The notes under the pieces are model-generated. The model ran no database searches and was not told where the DNA came from. It saw only the letters and a program-made list of their open reading frames with translations. Both the position numbers and the translations under genes were made by a program. From Shumkonia mesophila (GTDB lineage Bacteria; Pseudomonadota; Alphaproteobacteria; Rhodospirillales; Shumkoniaceae), in contig NZ_JAOTID010000004.1 in NCBI RefSeq assembly GCF_026163695.1, forward strand, positions 124,001 through 188,000: 64,000 nucleotides of DNA, given 5' to 3'. Shown here piece by piece: positions 40,361-49,382 of the stretch (its first letter is position 1; each line of letters opens with the position of its first letter).

Positions 40361-41632
40361 CTAAAGCTTGAACGGAATGTAAAGGGCGATGTCGGGCACG
40401 AAATAGATGGCGACGACGGCGGTGAACATGATCAGGATGAACGGCCAAACGCCGCGCAGTACCTCGGTGATGGGGGCATCGGCCACCGCCTGGATGACGA
40501 ACAGGTTGAGCCCGACCGGCGGCGTGATGAGGGCGCATTCGATCATCACCACGAAGATGATGCCGAACCAGATGGGGTCGATGCCGAGCGCCATCAGCGA
40601 CGGATAGAGCACCGGTACCATGATCAGCAGCATCGACATCGATTCCAGGAAGAAGCCGACGACCAGCAGCACCACGCAAACGATGAGGATGAACAGGCCC
40701 GGCTCGCCGATGTTGGCGCCGATCGCCGCCGAAATGTCCTGGGGGATGCGATAAAGGGTGATCACCTTGCCGAAGATCGCGGCGCCGGCCATGATCAGGA
40801 AGATGGTCACCGTGGTTCGCATGGATTCCATGACCGCCTGCTTCAGCTTTTCCCAGGTCATGGTGCGCAGCGCAAAGACGATGATCAGGGCCACGGCGAA
40901 ACCGATGGCGGCCGCCTCGGTGGGCGTGAAGACGCCGGCATAAATGCCGCCGATGACGATGAACGCCAGAACGACCGTCGGCAGGGCTCTCGTGGTGGCG
41001 CGGGCCCGTTCGTCCCAGCTGGCCTTGGGCAGCGGCGCGAAGTTGCCGCCGAAGCGGGCATACGCCAGGCTGTAGAGGGCGAACATCCCCGCCAGCAAGA
41101 GCCCCGGCCCGATGCCGGCGAGGAAGAGATCGATGATCGACTGATCGGTGATGACGCCAAAGACGATCATCGGGATCGACGGCGGGATGAGGATGCCCAG
41201 CGTACCCCCCGCCGCCAGCAGGCCGAGCACGAACGGCCGGTTATAGCCGCGGCCGATCATCTCGGGGATGGCCACCGTGGCGATGGTCGCCGCGGTGGCG
41301 ATCGAGGAGCCGGCGATCGCCGAGAACAGCGCGCAGGTAATGACGGTGGCGATGGCCAGCCCGCCGGGCCAGTGGCCGACCCAGGACTGGACCGCGCCGA
41401 ACAGGTCGCGCCCGATGCCGCCCTTCAGCAGCACGTTCGACATCAGCAGGAACAACGGCACCGACAACAGCACGAAGTTGTCGATCGAGCCGTAGAGCGC
41501 CTGCGGCACGATGACCGGCGCCAGATCGGCCACCCACATCAGCCCCAGCGCCAGGCCGCCGAGGGCGAAGGCGACCGGGATGCCGACAAGCAGCAAGGCC
41601 ACCAAAGCCAGCAGGATGAGGGCCGTCGTCAT
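40361..41632 (-). CDS. dctM: TRAP transporter large permease DctM
   Basis: This 423-residue protein has about 12 membrane helices. It has the TRAP-M pattern SVPLFLLMSNVLLKGG, AGSSIATAATIATVAIPEM, ILIPPSIPMIVFGV and FTPTEAAAIG. The ATG at 41632 overlaps the dctQ stop as ATGA; the 40-residue upstream extension lies in dctQ and is rejected. It forms the Na+-driven translocation unit with DctQ, taking substrate from DctP. Confidence 0.94.
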   Translation of the reverse strand: MTTALILLALVALLLVGIPVAFALGGLALGLMWVADLAPVIVPQALYGSIDNFVLLSVPLFLLMSNVLLKGGIGRDLFGAVQSWVGHWPGGLAIATVITCALFSAIAGSSIATAATIATVAIPEMIGRGYNRPFVLGLLAAGGTLGILIPPSIPMIVFGVITDQSIIDLFLAGIGPGLLLAGMFALYSLAYARFGGNFAPLPKASWDERARATTRALPTVVLAFIVIGGIYAGVFTPTEAAAIGFAVALIIVFALRTMTWEKLKQAVMESMRTTVTIFLIMAGAAIFGKVITLYRIPQDISAAIGANIGEPGLFILIVCVVLLVVGFFLESMSMLLIMVPVLYPSLMALGIDPIWFGIIFVVMIECALITPPVGLNLFVIQAVADAPITEVLRGVWPFILIMFTAVVAIYFVPDIALYIPFKL

Positions 41633-42135
41633 ATGCCGTCGGGTTCCCCAGCCGATCCCGGCAGCCGCCCCGCCAGCCGGCGCAGCAGCTCGGCAAGGCA
41701 CTGCAGGAACAGCAAGCCCATGCCGAGCGGGATGGCGCTTTCGGTCATCCACTGCGGCACCGACAGCATGGTGGCGGTGGCGCGGCCCAATCGCACCGAT
41801 TCGACGACGATGCCGGTCCCGTAAACGATGGCGACGAGGCAGAAACCGGCAATGAACAGCAGGCCGATCACCTCCGTAGCCAGCCGGCCACCGGCCCCGA
41901 GGCGCCCGGTCAAAAGGTCAATGGCGATCAGGTGGCGGTGGCGGAGCACGTAGGCCGCCCCCAGGTAGGTTGCCCAAATCTGGATGAAGCGCGACAGCTC
42001 CTCGGCCCAAATGGTCGGCGCGATGAAGACGTAACGGGCGACCACCTCGTAGGTGATGATGCCGCCGACCACGAAGAACATCGCGGCCGCCAGTTTGCCG
42101 CAGACGTCGCTCAAACGATCGATGAAAACGAGCAT
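41629..42135 (-). CDS. dctQ: TRAP transporter small permease DctQ
   Basis: This 168-residue protein has four membrane helices. The DctQ-family segment IWAEELSRFIQIWATYLGAAYVLR lies near residues 40-63, containing the typical EELSR/W pattern. It lies between dctP and dctM and overlaps dctM by 4 bp. It is the structural partner of DctM. Confidence 0.92.
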   Translation of the reverse strand: MLVFIDRLSDVCGKLAAAMFFVVGGIITYEVVARYVFIAPTIWAEELSRFIQIWATYLGAAYVLRHRHLIAIDLLTGRLGAGGRLATEVIGLLFIAGFCLVAIVYGTGIVVESVRLGRATATMLSVPQWMTESAIPLGMGLLFLQCLAELLRRLAGRLPGSAGEPDGI

Positions 42136-42189
42136 GGAAACGGAAATACCGCGGGCGGCAGGACCATTCCCGCCGCCCGTGAGGGTTCT

Positions 42190-43176
42190 TTAAAGCTTGT
42201 CGGCAGCTTCGACAAGCTGCTTGCCGAGCGGCCCAGACGACTTGATGAAGGTATCGATGACCGATGCCGTCGACTTTTTCCAGTCGGCCAGTTGCTCGGG
42301 CGTCAGCTCGATGATCTTGATCTTGTCGCGCACGTGGTCGAACGAGGCCTGCTCGAGCCGGCCCATGTTGTCGCGCAGTTCCTTTTCGACGCGGCGAGCC
42401 GCCTTGGTCATCACGGCGCGCTCGGAGTCGGTCAGGCTCTGCCAAGTCTTCTCGTTGATCAGCACGACGAACTCGACGTCGGCATGGTTGGTGACGGTCA
42501 GGTAGTCCATCACCTGATAGAGCTTGCGCGCGTCAACCGCCGTCACCCCGGTCATGCCGGCATCCACCGTGCCGCGCTGGTAGGCCAGAATCTGCTCGGA
42601 GCCCGAGATCGAGGCCGGCACCCCGCCCACCGACTTGACGAACTCGCCCAGTGTCTTGCCGAAGGTCCGAACCTTCTTGTCCTTCATGTCGGCCGGCGTG
42701 ACGATCGGCTTGCCCTTGCTCAGGAGGATGGTGCCGCCGTAAGCCTGCCACCACAGCACGCGCGCCCCGGTCTTGAGAATGGCCTCGTCGAGCGGGCCGC
42801 GGACCGGGCTGCCGGGCGCCGTCGCCTTGGTCACCAGATCCCAGGTCGGGAACGAGAATGGCACCTCGAAGACATCCACGGCCGGAATGGTGCCCGCGAA
42901 CACGGCGAGAGAGGCGACGCCCATCTCGACGCCGCCCGAGGACACCGCCTGCGGCACTTCCGAGTCCTTGTAAAGTTGGGAGGCGGGATAGATCTCGACC
43001 GTGATCTCGCCCTTCGTCTCGCGTTCCACTTCGTTCTTGAAATCGGTCAGGTTCTTGCCGAGGTGATGGGTGATCGGCAGTTGCAGGGTGACGCGAATCA
43101 CCTTGGCGGCGTCGGCGGCGGGCGCCAGCGCAAAAGACAATCCGGCGGTCAAAACCGCCACGATCAAGCGTTTCAT
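42190..43176 (-). CDS. dctP: TRAP transporter substrate-binding protein DctP
   Basis: This 328-residue periplasmic protein has a Sec signal, MKRLIVAVLTAGLSFALAPA, cleaved near AADAA. The mature part has the DctP features THHLGKNLTDFKNEVE, VEIYPASQLYKD and the Arg-containing KDKKVRTFGKTLGEF, where Arg usually binds the ligand carboxylate. It starts at 43176 behind GGGGGAT. It is first gene of the dctPQM-lyase set, so its ligand is probably the substrate of the lyase. Confidence 0.93.
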   Translation of the reverse strand: MKRLIVAVLTAGLSFALAPAADAAKVIRVTLQLPITHHLGKNLTDFKNEVERETKGEITVEIYPASQLYKDSEVPQAVSSGGVEMGVASLAVFAGTIPAVDVFEVPFSFPTWDLVTKATAPGSPVRGPLDEAILKTGARVLWWQAYGGTILLSKGKPIVTPADMKDKKVRTFGKTLGEFVKSVGGVPASISGSEQILAYQRGTVDAGMTGVTAVDARKLYQVMDYLTVTNHADVEFVVLINEKTWQSLTDSERAVMTKAARRVEKELRDNMGRLEQASFDHVRDKIKIIELTPEQLADWKKSTASVIDTFIKSSGPLGKQLVEAADKL

Positions 43177-43276
43177 GAAATCCCCCATGTTGGGTTCTGA
43201 AAGAAATTGGCGCGCCAACTTGGGGGCGGCGACAGAATCTGTCAAGCCGGCAAAAGATACCGCAACAAAGATGCCG

Positions 43277-44764
43277 CTATAGCCGGGCGCCGGCGGGAAC
43301 GGAAGCCAGGAAGCGTTCGGCCGATCCTGCCTTGAGAAAGCTGACGGCGCACCCAAGCTGGCGGTCGTCCTCGCCGCCCGGCGGGATCGGGCAGCTTTCC
43401 TCGGCGACGGTACCCAGGCTGACGCGGGTCGACTGGTCGCCCGCCGCCAGGGCGCCGGGAAGGTCGGATTCCCGCTGTCCGCCCTGGGCTTCGGACCCGG
43501 CGATGACGATGTCCGGCACCACGCCGAGACCCTGGATGGTGCGCCCCGACGGCGCGTAGTAAAGGGCCGTCGTCAACTTCAGCGCCCCCTTGATGGGCAG
43601 CGGCATGATCGTCTGCACCGACCCCTTGCCGAAGGACGGCGTCCCCATGACGATGGCGCGCCCGTCTTCCTGGAGCGCGCTGGCGACGATTTCCGAGGCC
43701 GAGGCCGATCCGCCGTTGATCAGCACGACCATCGGCGCGCCTTTCGCCTCGTCGCCGGACTTGGCCGAAAAGATCTGCCGGTTGCCCGCATCGCGGCTGC
43801 GCACCTCGACAATCCGTCCCTTCTCGAGAAAGGTATCGGCCAACCCCAGCGATTCGTCGAGAAGGCCACCCGGATTGCTGCGAAGGTCGAGAATGAGCCC
43901 CTTCATACGTGGGCCCAGCTGGGCGCGGATGGCCCTTACCGCTTCGTTGACGCCGATTTCCATCCCCTCGGTGAAGCTGGCCACCCGGACGTATCCGATG
44001 TCGTCTTCGATGTGCCAGCGGACCGCCCGGATGGAGATGACGGCGCGGGTCAGGACCTTGTCGAAGGGCGGTTCGTCGCCGCGCCGGATGGTCAGGCGAA
44101 TGTCGGTGCCGGGCTCGCCGCGCATGCGCTTGACGGCATCCATGATCGAGATGCCGTGGATCGGGCTGCCGTCCAGGTGGGTGATCAGGTCGCCCGACTT
44201 CAGGCCGGCCTGATGGGCCGGCGTTCCCTCGATCGGCGAGACGATCTTGACGGAACCGTCCTCTACCGTGACCTCGATGCCGAGGCCACCGAACTGCCCT
44301 TTGGTGGTGACGAAGGCCTCTTGCAACTGTTCGGGGTTCAGGTAGGCGGAATGGGGGTCCAGCGAGGCCACCATGGCATCCAGGCCGGCCTCCACCACCT
44401 TTTCCGACGATACCGTCCCCTGCTTGCCCTCGAGGTCCTTAACCCCCTTGATCGCGGCGTCGATCAGCAGGCGGTCGTTCACCGGCCGCAGGTAGTCGTT
44501 GCGCACCCGCACGAAGGCGTCCTTGAACTGCTTGAGTTCGCGCGTATCGTTCGGATCGGAGGCCACATCGCGATAGACGGCGGCGAAGCGCGTCAACTCG
44601 CGGTCGGCATCGGCCGGCAGGGCCCCCGGACCGCCGACGGATTGCACCATGCGCCGCAGCGACGAATTTTCGGGAACGCAGCCGACCAGGGCCGGAGAGA
44701 GCGCGGCCCCAACCAGGAAACCGCCCACGACCGCCACCAGTCCGCGGAAACGCCAGGGCGACAT
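43277..44764 (-). CDS. ctpA: S41-family carboxy-terminal processing protease (CtpA)
   Basis: This 495-residue exported protease has an N-terminal hydrophobic segment (GLVAVVGGFLVGAALSPALVGC), possibly lipid-modified at its Cys. It contains a PDZ domain (GGLGIEV ... GLKSGDLITHLDG) and an S41 domain with the catalytic Ser in GGSASASEIVA and Lys in SFGKGSVQT. Of three closely spaced starts (44773, 44767 and 44764), the ATG at 44764 fits the GAGGAAG best. It cleaves C-termini of periplasmic proteins. It is probably monocistronic and unrelated to the TRAP genes 100 bp downstream. Confidence 0.9.
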   Translation of the reverse strand: MSPWRFRGLVAVVGGFLVGAALSPALVGCVPENSSLRRMVQSVGGPGALPADADRELTRFAAVYRDVASDPNDTRELKQFKDAFVRVRNDYLRPVNDRLLIDAAIKGVKDLEGKQGTVSSEKVVEAGLDAMVASLDPHSAYLNPEQLQEAFVTTKGQFGGLGIEVTVEDGSVKIVSPIEGTPAHQAGLKSGDLITHLDGSPIHGISIMDAVKRMRGEPGTDIRLTIRRGDEPPFDKVLTRAVISIRAVRWHIEDDIGYVRVASFTEGMEIGVNEAVRAIRAQLGPRMKGLILDLRSNPGGLLDESLGLADTFLEKGRIVEVRSRDAGNRQIFSAKSGDEAKGAPMVVLINGGSASASEIVASALQEDGRAIVMGTPSFGKGSVQTIMPLPIKGALKLTTALYYAPSGRTIQGLGVVPDIVIAGSEAQGGQRESDLPGALAAGDQSTRVSLGTVAEESCPIPPGGEDDRQLGCAVSFLKAGSAERFLASVPAGARL

Positions 44765-44924
44765 CACGGGCACTCTTCCTCGGCCATCGACCGCAATCCT
44801 TCCGGCGCGTCCCCCACGGATACGCCACGCCCCGCATCACGGGATCGAAACGTTGATGTGCGGAAACCGCGAATAAATCAAGAAGCGATTATTCATCAGG
44901 AAGATGGGAACCGCAACGCGCCGA

Positions 44925-45440
44925 TCAAGAACTCCCTGACTTCCGCCGATAGAGATCCGCCAATTCCGCGGCCTCGCCGGGCTGGAGAATTTGATCCATG
45001 GCCGGCAGGAATCCCATCTCCTCCTTCTGGATGTGAAACACCTCGCGCTCCACCAGTTCCCGGCCCAACCGATGGAATTCCGCCCACGCCGCCGGGTCGA
45101 AGCCGGCAGCACCGGCCCCGGCGGCCAGTTCGGTCAGCCGCCGGGCCAGCGAGCGCATGGCTTCGTGCTCGGCTTGCAGCATGGCCGGGATGCCGGGTTC
45201 GGCAACCCTGGAGAAGCGGGGGAAAAGCTCCCCCTCCTCGAAGGCGAAATGATGATCGACCTCGTCGGTCATGTTGGCGACCATCTCGGCCAGCAGGGTG
45301 GTCGCGTCGGCGTCGGAACCGCTCGGCGGGCGGTCCGGACCGATGCGCCGCAGCAGCGCCTCGAAGCGTTCGAGCAGCCCCAGCGTCTTGACGTGGTCGT
45401 CGTGGAGGGCGCGGAGAACCGCATGCGTCATCTGGTACAT
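44925..45440 (-). CDS. Hemerythrin-domain protein
   Basis: This 171-residue four-helix protein has the diiron ligands expected of hemerythrins: HDDH near residue 13, HHFAFEEGELFP, EHEAM and HIQKEEMGFL. GAAGGAG lies eight bases before the ATG. Such proteins bind O2 or NO, or act in repair of iron-sulfur centres. It lies 16 bp after the polytopic membrane protein in a four-gene set with DUF2249, a grouping often linked to nitrogen-oxide stress. Confidence 0.88.
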   Translation of the reverse strand: MYQMTHAVLRALHDDHVKTLGLLERFEALLRRIGPDRPPSGSDADATTLLAEMVANMTDEVDHHFAFEEGELFPRFSRVAEPGIPAMLQAEHEAMRSLARRLTELAAGAGAAGFDPAAWAEFHRLGRELVEREVFHIQKEEMGFLPAMDQILQPGEAAELADLYRRKSGSS

Positions 45441-45456
45441 CCGTCGGGCTCCTTCT

Positions 45457-46761
45457 TCAGCCGTCTCGTTCCTTCACGGTGGCGGCCGCCTTGCCGGCGT
45501 AGCCCCGCATGCGCCGCAGGGTGTCGGCGACGAACCACAGGAAAGCCGCGGCGCCGATGAGGCCGGCCAGGGCGCCGGCCAAAACGAGGGCGCCGGCGTC
45601 GGTCACGATGCCGGCGGCGATGAAGGCAAGGGCGCCGAAATGCCCCGCCGCATGGATCTTCAAGGGCCTCTCGACGGACACGTCCGAGAGCGCCGGCGGC
45701 GTCTGGCCCGCCTTGGCGGCGTTCATGGCGGCCAGGAACGGCACGATGCGCTGCAGGATGCCCATCAGAAAGGTCAGCAGCCAGCCGAACAGCGCGACGA
45801 AGCCGAACAGCGGCACGACGCGGCCGGACACGCCGTCCACGGCGACGGCGCCGCCGAGGATGACGCTCGCCGCCAACAGCCCCCACGACGCGCGGACCAG
45901 CACGAAGGAAAGGCCGAGCCGCTTGCGCATGCCCTGGGCAAGGACGGCGCCCATGGCCCGCACGTGCAGGACGACGGCGGCCAGGCCGACCGCCGACGCC
46001 ACCGCCAGCCCGAGGGGCGCCCCGGCCAGCGCGGCCACCACCGCCAGCCCGATGGCGCCGGCGGCCAACGCGAAGGTCACCGTGACTTGGCGGTCGTCGG
46101 GCGAGGGGCCGAGCGCGAACATGGGCACCATGAACTGGCTGTAGCCGAAGGCCAGCATGCCCATGAAGCCGTAGATGGCGACCACGATGTGGACGATGCT
46201 TAACCCCACCGGATCGGCCAGAAACCCGCCCTCCAGGTTGAAGGCCAACGTCAACCCGAGGCCGGTCAGAATGGCCAGCGCGACCAGGGCCGCCCAGCCG
46301 TGCAGAACCAGGGTGCGCATGCCCCGCGTGCGCCGGAGCACGTCGGCCATGAGGACGGCGAAAACGCCGAGGCCCGCCGCCGCCAGCGTCCCGCCGATGG
46401 CAAGCAGGGCGGGGTCGGCGTCGATAAAGCCGAAAACCAGGAGCGCGGTGCCCGGCGCGTAGAGCCAGAAGGTCAGCCGGCACGGCCACAACGCCGCCAG
46501 GGATTGCCCGGTGACGACGGGCAGGATCTGGAACGAGGCGCCGATCGCCGTCATCGCCAGCACCCCCAGGGTCAGGGCATGGATGCCCGCCAGGATGAAA
46601 CCGGGCCCGCCCAGGAAGTGCGGCACCTGACCGGCGTCAAGCGCGACGAGCCCCCAGGCCACCCCCTGGAACGCCACGGCGGCGGCGAAGAAGCGGAACG
46701 GGACCGAGGGCGGCAGCAGGCGGCTTTGCGCCCCCATCAGGATCATCCCCGGAAACTTCAC
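45457..46761 (-). CDS. Polytopic membrane protein, possibly haem-copper-oxidase subunit I-like
   Basis: This 434-residue protein has about 12 hydrophobic helices. Histidines lie inside several of them (GIHALTLGVLAMTAIGA, LHGWAALV, IVHIVVAIYGFMG, VLHVRAMG), reminiscent of haem-ligating helices in oxidase or NnrS-type proteins. The classical NnrS HWHAHEM signature is absent. Start is a GTG at 46761, overlapping the DUF2249 stop as GTGA. Position between DUF2249 and hemerythrin suggests a haem-containing sensor or NO-handling protein, but function is not established. Confidence 0.65.
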   Translation of the reverse strand: MKFPGMILMGAQSRLLPPSVPFRFFAAAVAFQGVAWGLVALDAGQVPHFLGGPGFILAGIHALTLGVLAMTAIGASFQILPVVTGQSLAALWPCRLTFWLYAPGTALLVFGFIDADPALLAIGGTLAAAGLGVFAVLMADVLRRTRGMRTLVLHGWAALVALAILTGLGLTLAFNLEGGFLADPVGLSIVHIVVAIYGFMGMLAFGYSQFMVPMFALGPSPDDRQVTVTFALAAGAIGLAVVAALAGAPLGLAVASAVGLAAVVLHVRAMGAVLAQGMRKRLGLSFVLVRASWGLLAASVILGGAVAVDGVSGRVVPLFGFVALFGWLLTFLMGILQRIVPFLAAMNAAKAGQTPPALSDVSVERPLKIHAAGHFGALAFIAAGIVTDAGALVLAGALAGLIGAAAFLWFVADTLRRMRGYAGKAAATVKERDG

Positions 46762-47054
46762 GGCCGCGCCCCCCCGCTCCGGCGAACCAGGCGCAGGCGG
46801 ACATCCTGCGGTTCGGCGTGCAGAAGTTCCCAGTCCCAGCCCAGCGCCGCCAGTTCGGGATAGAGAAAGATCGGATCGCGGGCCAGGCGGACGATGACGG
46901 CGTCGCCGGCGTCGGGTCCGGCCAGGAAGGTCAGGATGGCCACCGCCGGACGCGGTGGCTCCAATCCCCGCAGGTCGAGGCAGGGGACACCCCCTTCGTC
47001 GGTGACGGGCACCCCGCCCGCGGCCAAGCCCGGCTTGTGGTTCGACGTCGTCAC
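46758..47054 (-). CDS. DUF2249 protein (TusA-like fold)
   Basis: This 98-residue protein has the DUF2249 pattern LDLRGLEPPRPAVAIL, then AVIVRLARDPIFLYPELAALGWDWE. The start is a GTG at 47054 with GAGGAAC upstream. DUF2249 proteins share the TusA-like two-layer fold and often lie next to hemerythrin and oxidase-like genes. The single Cys (VPCLDLRG) precedes the motif. The role is unknown. Confidence 0.82.
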   Translation of the reverse strand: MTTSNHKPGLAAGGVPVTDEGGVPCLDLRGLEPPRPAVAILTFLAGPDAGDAVIVRLARDPIFLYPELAALGWDWELLHAEPQDVRLRLVRRSGGARP

Positions 47055-47167
47055 GTTCGGTTCCTCACGGCGCCAGGCGCCCGATGCGTTGCGGCCGCGA
47101 GATATGGGGCAAGAAAGGGGGCCGCGCCTTGATTTCGCTCAAGGCGGCCCGCCCAAGTTCCCGGCCC

Positions 47168-47395
47168 TCAGCCGGCGTCCGCCGCCGGTGGCGTTCCCGC
47201 CCAGGCCAGCAGCAGGCGTCCCAGATGCTCGGCCTCCGCCTTCCCCAGTTCGAGGTCGGTAAAGCGCCGCCCCTCCTGGATGCGCACCCGCAGCATGACC
47301 AGGCCGCCGGTGATCTCCACCTCCTGCAAGCGGATCGCCCGGCCCCACGGAGCGGCGAATTCATCGAGTTCGGTCACGCGCGAAAAAGTCGGCAC
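47168..47395 (-). CDS. Small hypothetical protein
   Basis: This 75-residue protein begins VPTFSRVTELDEFAAPWG and contains IRLQEVEITGGLVMLRVRIQEGRRFTDLEL. The GTG at 47395 has GAGGAGA seven or eight bases upstream. The beta-rich pattern and its position suggest it belongs to the DUF2249-membrane-hemerythrin group, which follows after 113 bp on the same strand. No domain is recognised. Confidence 0.55.
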   Translation of the reverse strand: MPTFSRVTELDEFAAPWGRAIRLQEVEITGGLVMLRVRIQEGRRFTDLELGKAEAEHLGRLLLAWAGTPPAADAG

Positions 47396-48086
47396 CCCAC
47401 ATTCTCCTCGACCCAAAACCGACCCAGCCTAGCCGGTTTTTTTCGTCGTGACACCCCTGCATTGGCCGCGGCCGCTGAAGAGGCCCTGCAATCGGCGACA
47501 AGGCGTTGGCAAATACGGCTCTCGATTTCCACGAGAATTTAACCCGGGTAAACGTATCCTTTCTCATATTTTGAGATAGTCCATAAGAAGTCGCCTTTTC
47601 AGGCGATCAAATGGAAACAAAATTACACGAATACTTCCAACTCAGAAGCGTTCTCAATGAAAGGATCTGAAACTGCAACATATTTTCAAAAAAAAATTGA
47701 CGAAACCTCAAAAAGGACTGGATTCTTCGCCGACCGCTCGCGTATAAAATATTACAAATTCTAAGCGTTCAAAATCGCAAGGCTGTAGCCGAAGCCTCCT
47801 GGCAGGCCGGTTAACAGCGGAGGAAACACGGAGCACCAAAATCCATTCCGAGAATACGCCCCGATTCCGTCTTGCCTTGATGGCGGTTTTGGCAATGCCC
47901 GGCGGGGATGCGCCGAACGCCGGGCGATGGAGGCGTTTTCGGAGCCGAATTTTCGAGCCGCCGGCGAGACCGCCCGCGGGACACGTGAAGGAACATAGAG
48001 CCGCCCCACGCCCGAACGACAACCCGAACAGGGCCGGGGTCGGCAACAAAGAACGATAACGGTTCGAAGGTCTTGGAGGACAGTCC
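47396..48086. other. Divergent promoter region upstream of the dsr cluster
   Basis: This 691-bp gap has no credible gene. A stretch from about 47530 to 47770 is distinctly AT-rich and contains small inverted repeats: TCTCA-TATTT-TGAGA at 47562-47576 and the near-palindrome TTTAACCCGGGTAAA at 47538-47552. The promoter for dsrA should lie here or just downstream. GGAGGACAGTCC precedes the dsrA ATG. I find no convincing FNR or CRP box. Confidence 0.6.
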
Positions 48087-49337
48087 ATGGCGAAAAAGAT
48101 GCCGGAAACGCCGATGCTCGACCAGCTTGAGTCTGGCCCGTGGCCGAGCTTCGTCACCAACCTCAAGAGGCTCGCTCAGACGGACGACAAGCAGTACGCC
48201 GACCGGATGAAAGACCTCCTTGGTCAGCTCGAATATTCCTACAAGAACATCAAGGGCTACTGGAAGGGCGGCACCGTCGGCGTGCGCGGCTACGGCGGCG
48301 GCGTCATTCCCCGCTTCTCCGAGGTGGCCGACAAGTTCCCCCTGTCCGCCGAGTTCCATACGCTGCGCATCATGCCCTCGCCCGGCTACCATTACAGCAC
48401 CGAGGCGCTGCGCAAGATGTGCGACATCTGGGAAGAGCACGGCACCGGCCTGATCGCGCTGCACGGCCAGAGCGGCGACATCATGATGCAGGGCTGCTCG
48501 ACCGAGCAGGTCCAGAAGGCCTTCGACGCCTTGAACGAGTACGGCTTCGACATGGGCGGCGCCGGCCCCTGCCTGCGCAGTTCCCAAGCCTGCGTCGGAG
48601 CGGCCCGCTGCGAGTTCTCGTGCTATGACGAGGGCCGGGCGATGCGCACGATCATCAACAACCAGATCGACGATCTGCACCGTCCGTCGCTGCCCTACAA
48701 GTTCAAGTTCAAGTTCTCGGGCTGCCCCAACGACTGCGCCGACGCCATCCACCGTTCGGACGGCGCCGTCATCGGCACCTGGAAGGACGACATCCGGGTC
48801 GACCAGCAGGAGTTCAAGACCTACGTCGCCGAGCGTGGCCGCAAGGACATCATCGACAACGTGATCACCCGCTGCCCGACCAAGGCGATGAGCCTCAACG
48901 ACAACGACACCGTCGAAGTCGACAACAAGTCGTGCGTGCGCTGCATGCACTGCATCAATGTCCTGCCCAAGGCCTTGCGCCCGGGCAAGGTCAGGGGCTG
49001 CGCCATCCTGCTGGGCGGCAAGCATACGCTGCAGATCGGCGACCTGATGGGCGTCCCCGTGGTGCCGTTCATGCGGCTCGAAACCGACGAGGACTACGAG
49101 AAGCTCAAGGAATTCGCGACGAGGATCGTCGAATTCTTCGCCGAGAACGCCCTCGAGCACGAACGCTTCGGCGAGATGCTCGAACGCATCGGCGTGGCCA
49201 ACGTCGTCGAGGGGCTCGGTCTCGACATCGACCTCAACATGGTGGTCCAGCCGCGTTCCAACCCATACGTCCGCATGGACGACTGGGAAGATCAGGCCAA
49301 GAAGTGGAACCAGCGCAAGGCGGTCGCGGCGGAGTAA
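48087..49337 (+). CDS. dsrA: Reverse-type dissimilatory sulfite reductase subunit alpha
   Basis: This 416-residue protein holds the siroheme-[4Fe-4S] ligands: CVGAARC (Cys169, Cys175) and CPNDC (Cys213, Cys217). An inserted ferredoxin domain carries RCPTKAM and CVRCMHCINVLPKALRPG. With DsrB it forms the cytoplasmic alpha2beta2 enzyme. In sulfur oxidisers it converts persulfide sulfur on DsrC to sulfite, releasing six electrons. It is first in dsrABEFHCMKLJOPN and 45 bp before dsrB. Accompanying dsrEFH and dsrL indicate the oxidative type. Confidence 0.97.
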   Translation: MAKKMPETPMLDQLESGPWPSFVTNLKRLAQTDDKQYADRMKDLLGQLEYSYKNIKGYWKGGTVGVRGYGGGVIPRFSEVADKFPLSAEFHTLRIMPSPGYHYSTEALRKMCDIWEEHGTGLIALHGQSGDIMMQGCSTEQVQKAFDALNEYGFDMGGAGPCLRSSQACVGAARCEFSCYDEGRAMRTIINNQIDDLHRPSLPYKFKFKFSGCPNDCADAIHRSDGAVIGTWKDDIRVDQQEFKTYVAERGRKDIIDNVITRCPTKAMSLNDNDTVEVDNKSCVRCMHCINVLPKALRPGKVRGCAILLGGKHTLQIGDLMGVPVVPFMRLETDEDYEKLKEFATRIVEFFAENALEHERFGEMLERIGVANVVEGLGLDIDLNMVVQPRSNPYVRMDDWEDQAKKWNQRKAVAAE

Positions 49338-49382
49338 TCCGCCGCATCGCTCGCGACAAAAAGAAGGTTTGTGGAGGACAGT

